This document shows positions 39,774-41,664 of a stretch of DNA of 41,664 nucleotides, piece by piece. Below the pieces are notes generated by a model, which had not been told where the DNA came from, did no database searches, and was given only the letters and a program-made list of their open reading frames with translations. The translations under genes were made by a program, and so were the position numbers. Location: IMG/VR virus record IMGVR_UViG_3300042934_000819, positions 1 through 41,664 of that record; one strand, 5' to 3'. The DNA is from a virus. Position 1 is the first letter of the stretch, and each line of letters begins with the position of its first letter.

Positions 39774-41529
39774 ATTGATGTACAAAATTATTTGTTACCC
39801 ATTGTCTTATATCTTCATCAATTGCATATCCCGAATTCTCAAGACCTGTCACATTTGAACTTCCAAAATCCCAATCTTGTAGAACCGTCACATTGTACCC
39901 ATCGCTTAGTAACATCCAATATCCGTGAGTTTCTAATGCAATAGATCCATCGTTTAGACGATTAACTGAGAATATCTCATTGCCAGCATATTTCAAGCCA
40001 AATTCAGCGTATATTGATTCTGGATCAGAGTAAAAGCCTTGCTCAGTAAGACCATCAAAGTAACTTCTTATCCCATTTGTTTTAAGCTCAATTCTTGGTC
40101 CAGTTGCTGCTGTTTTGATTGTGCAGCCCTCTATGGTTATAGCTTTCAAGATTCCAGCCACAATCAAATCAGCAAAGAATCCATCTGCAGTTCCGAAGGT
40201 CTTCCAGTCCCAATCACCATTAGATTTTTTACTATTTGCTATTGCAAATCCATCTGCTAGGATGCCCATGGCTTTAGTAGGATTGTCTGGATTGTCAACC
40301 CAAATATCACCATCTTTATGCATGATGGCTTTTCTTAAATCTCCATCAAATAATGTTGAAAGTTTTGACTTGATGTTTTCAAACCATCCAGGGTTTAGCT
40401 GCCCATTTGCTGTTGTAACCTTGTCCACAGTTTTTCTAGAACTTATAAGCTTGGATAGTGCACTTGCACTGGATAGCATCCTTGTGGTTGCATAGGTGTA
40501 ATAATCACGCATTGTTAGATTTCCTAAACCTACAGTTGAACGTTTAGGTTCATAGGGGTATTCGGTATACTCCAATATCCGCTGCTTGGTGTCAGTTGCT
40601 ATGCCTTCATCGATAATCTTAATGGCATCTCCGATGGAGAAGTTTTCTATGTCTCCATAATCTTTCAGTTTCTTCAACTCCAGAACCTCGATGGCATAGG
40701 TTACTTTGGGTTTATCTATTCCATCCAGCTCAGATGTGGACCATTCTTTCAGTGCTGCTGCTAACAGTTCTGCAGGATCCTCGATGTCCTTGTAATCAAG
40801 ATACCCTACTTTTGGTCGGTCGTACTGATCTATTAAAGGACTATCGATATATGGTACATCACCATTTACAGAATCAATCTGCAGACCATCTTTGCCGTAG
40901 GGATACAGCCTCGTTATAATATCCTTTGCATCTGTATGCCGCTTCAGAGACTTGTTGTTTTTACCAAATCGAAACTGTACCCCAGTATCGCTACCACGCT
41001 TTGTTACCAGGTGAATAGTCCAGTTATCTCTGATGAGCTCTCCCCCGACATTCTCTATAAGCTTATTTGTCACGGATTGTGGGTTTGTCTTGCTCATGAT
41101 GATATCAGTTGCTGTAGCTATCTCAACTGTACCTATGGTGAAGCGGGTACCAGAGAAAGCTTCTTCTAGTACGTCTGACGGCGATACCCCTATCATCTCT
41201 AAGTTAGGTATGTGCTTGCTGTCTGTTGCATCAAAATACACATGATTACATTGGATATTGCTTGTTAGTTTGCCCTGCTCATCTCGTATTTCATCGAAGC
41301 TCTTTATTCGGAATAACTGATCCTTATTCTGTGATGCATGATATGCTTTAACAAAGTTTTCTGGTTGTATGTACTGCCACTTATGATCGTTTCTGGGTAA
41401 AACAAAGGAGAGTGAATACTCTCCGTTAATGATCTCTTTTATTTTTACTTCACTTGCATTCTCCAGCACCGCTATGCCGTTGGCCGTGAATGCGGTTTCG
41501 AATTTATCGTAAACTTTTATGTAGCTCAA
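39772..41529 (-). CDS. Tail-tip protein Tal (prophage endopeptidase tail family)
   Basis: A 585-residue protein from TTG at 41529 with AGGAGG upstream (that site lies in the terminal repeat). Residues 1-380 match the Prophage_tail (PF06605) baseplate hub: VLENASEVKIKEIINGEYSLSFVLP, the RFGKNNKSLKRHTDAKDIITRLYPYG segment near 190-215, and the typical helical ending. The C-terminal 200 residues form a beta-rich domain (GDIWVDNPDNPTKAMGILADGFAI) similar to fibre-tip/peptidase-associated modules. No catalytic peptidase motif is visible. It forms the tail tip with Dit. Across the cut point it follows the small gene at 30-206. Confidence 0.9.
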   Translation of the reverse strand: MSYIKVYDKFETAFTANGIAVLENASEVKIKEIINGEYSLSFVLPRNDHKWQYIQPENFVKAYHASQNKDQLFRIKSFDEIRDEQGKLTSNIQCNHVYFDATDSKHIPNLEMIGVSPSDVLEEAFSGTRFTIGTVEIATATDIIMSKTNPQSVTNKLIENVGGELIRDNWTIHLVTKRGSDTGVQFRFGKNNKSLKRHTDAKDIITRLYPYGKDGLQIDSVNGDVPYIDSPLIDQYDRPKVGYLDYKDIEDPAELLAAALKEWSTSELDGIDKPKVTYAIEVLELKKLKDYGDIENFSIGDAIKIIDEGIATDTKQRILEYTEYPYEPKRSTVGLGNLTMRDYYTYATTRMLSSASALSKLISSRKTVDKVTTANGQLNPGWFENIKSKLSTLFDGDLRKAIMHKDGDIWVDNPDNPTKAMGILADGFAIANSKKSNGDWDWKTFGTADGFFADLIVAGILKAITIEGCTIKTAATGPRIELKTNGIRSYFDGLTEQGFYSDPESIYAEFGLKYAGNEIFSVNRLNDGSIALETHGYWMLLSDGYNVTVLQDWDFGSSNVTGLENSGYAIDEDIRQWVTNNFVHQ

Positions 41530-41537
41530 AAGTCCAC

Positions 41538-41664
41538 CTCCTTATGACGCATTATTGTACTGTTACTCACTTATATTTAACTGCTTTATTGAATCTTTCT
41601 ATATACTCGCATTCTCTTTTATTAAGTTCTTCAAACTCATCTCTTATAATCGAACAATTTCTAT
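41538..41664. repeat. Terminal direct repeat, right copy
   Basis: Identical to 1-127. It contains the same 3' portion of the small minus-strand gene (its stop would be at 41567), here cut off by the window end. Confidence 0.93.

Noticed and set aside
41567-41664. A second, partial copy of the 58-residue gene at the right end
   Set aside because: It is part of the terminal repeat and represents the same gene on the circle, not a duplication.

Overview
This window is a complete temperate siphophage genome of a low-GC Firmicute (Clostridia-like; the host genus cannot be fixed from sequence alone). Positions 1-127 are repeated exactly at 41538-41664, so the window is a circular molecule of 41,537 bp with a k-mer-sized overlap at the cut. 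The Firmicute assignment rests on AT-rich DNA, strong AGGAGG ribosome binding sites, frequent TTG/GTG starts, a P27-type terminase small subunit, RecT, AbrB and ImmA proteins, and LL-H type and Cph1/TcdE-type holins. An intact candidate attP beside the integrase implies the excised (circular) form. No tRNA, rRNA, CRISPR array or insertion sequence was seen.

Layout, read mostly leftward (minus strand). The switch lies at 32.1-34.1 kb: a CI-type repressor and an ImmA peptidase on the plus strand, a Cro-like protein on the minus strand, and five copies of a TTTCTCT-nnn-AGAGAAA operator between them. Large serine integrase and candidate attP follow at 34.1-35.8 kb. Leftward from the switch come small early genes (29.6-32.7 kb), then recombination and replication (17.3-29.6 kb): a Cys-rich DUF3102-like protein, SbcC-like ATPase, RecT, MBL hydrolase, PhageMetallopep, RecU-like nuclease, SSB, SF2 helicase and a D5/P4-like primase-helicase. 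A sigma-like late regulator (16.4-17.0 kb) precedes a consensus promoter with a terminator just downstream, resembling the pR'/tR' late switch of lambdoid phages.

The late operon then runs HNH nuclease, candidate cos, TerS, TerL, portal, ClpP-type protease, HK97-like capsid with a C-terminal cadherin-like domain, head-tail connectors, tail tube, tail chaperone pair with a canonical -1 frameshift site, tape measure, Dit and tailspike. Across the cut point it continues to the Tal protein, two holins and a C39-like endolysin.

Accessory genes interrupt the late block: three plus-strand genes with their own promoters (264-965, 35832-36104, 39151-39759), a PIN toxin-antitoxin pair, and a small gene whose promoter spacer holds a near-consensus LexA box. 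The least expected element is a plus-strand unit at 19.7-19.95 kb coding for a 25-residue hydrophobic peptide, whose predicted mRNA has complementary 5' and 3' ends like type I toxin messages. If the candidate attP is right, the integrated prophage would have the integrase at one end and the accessory/lysis genes at the other.
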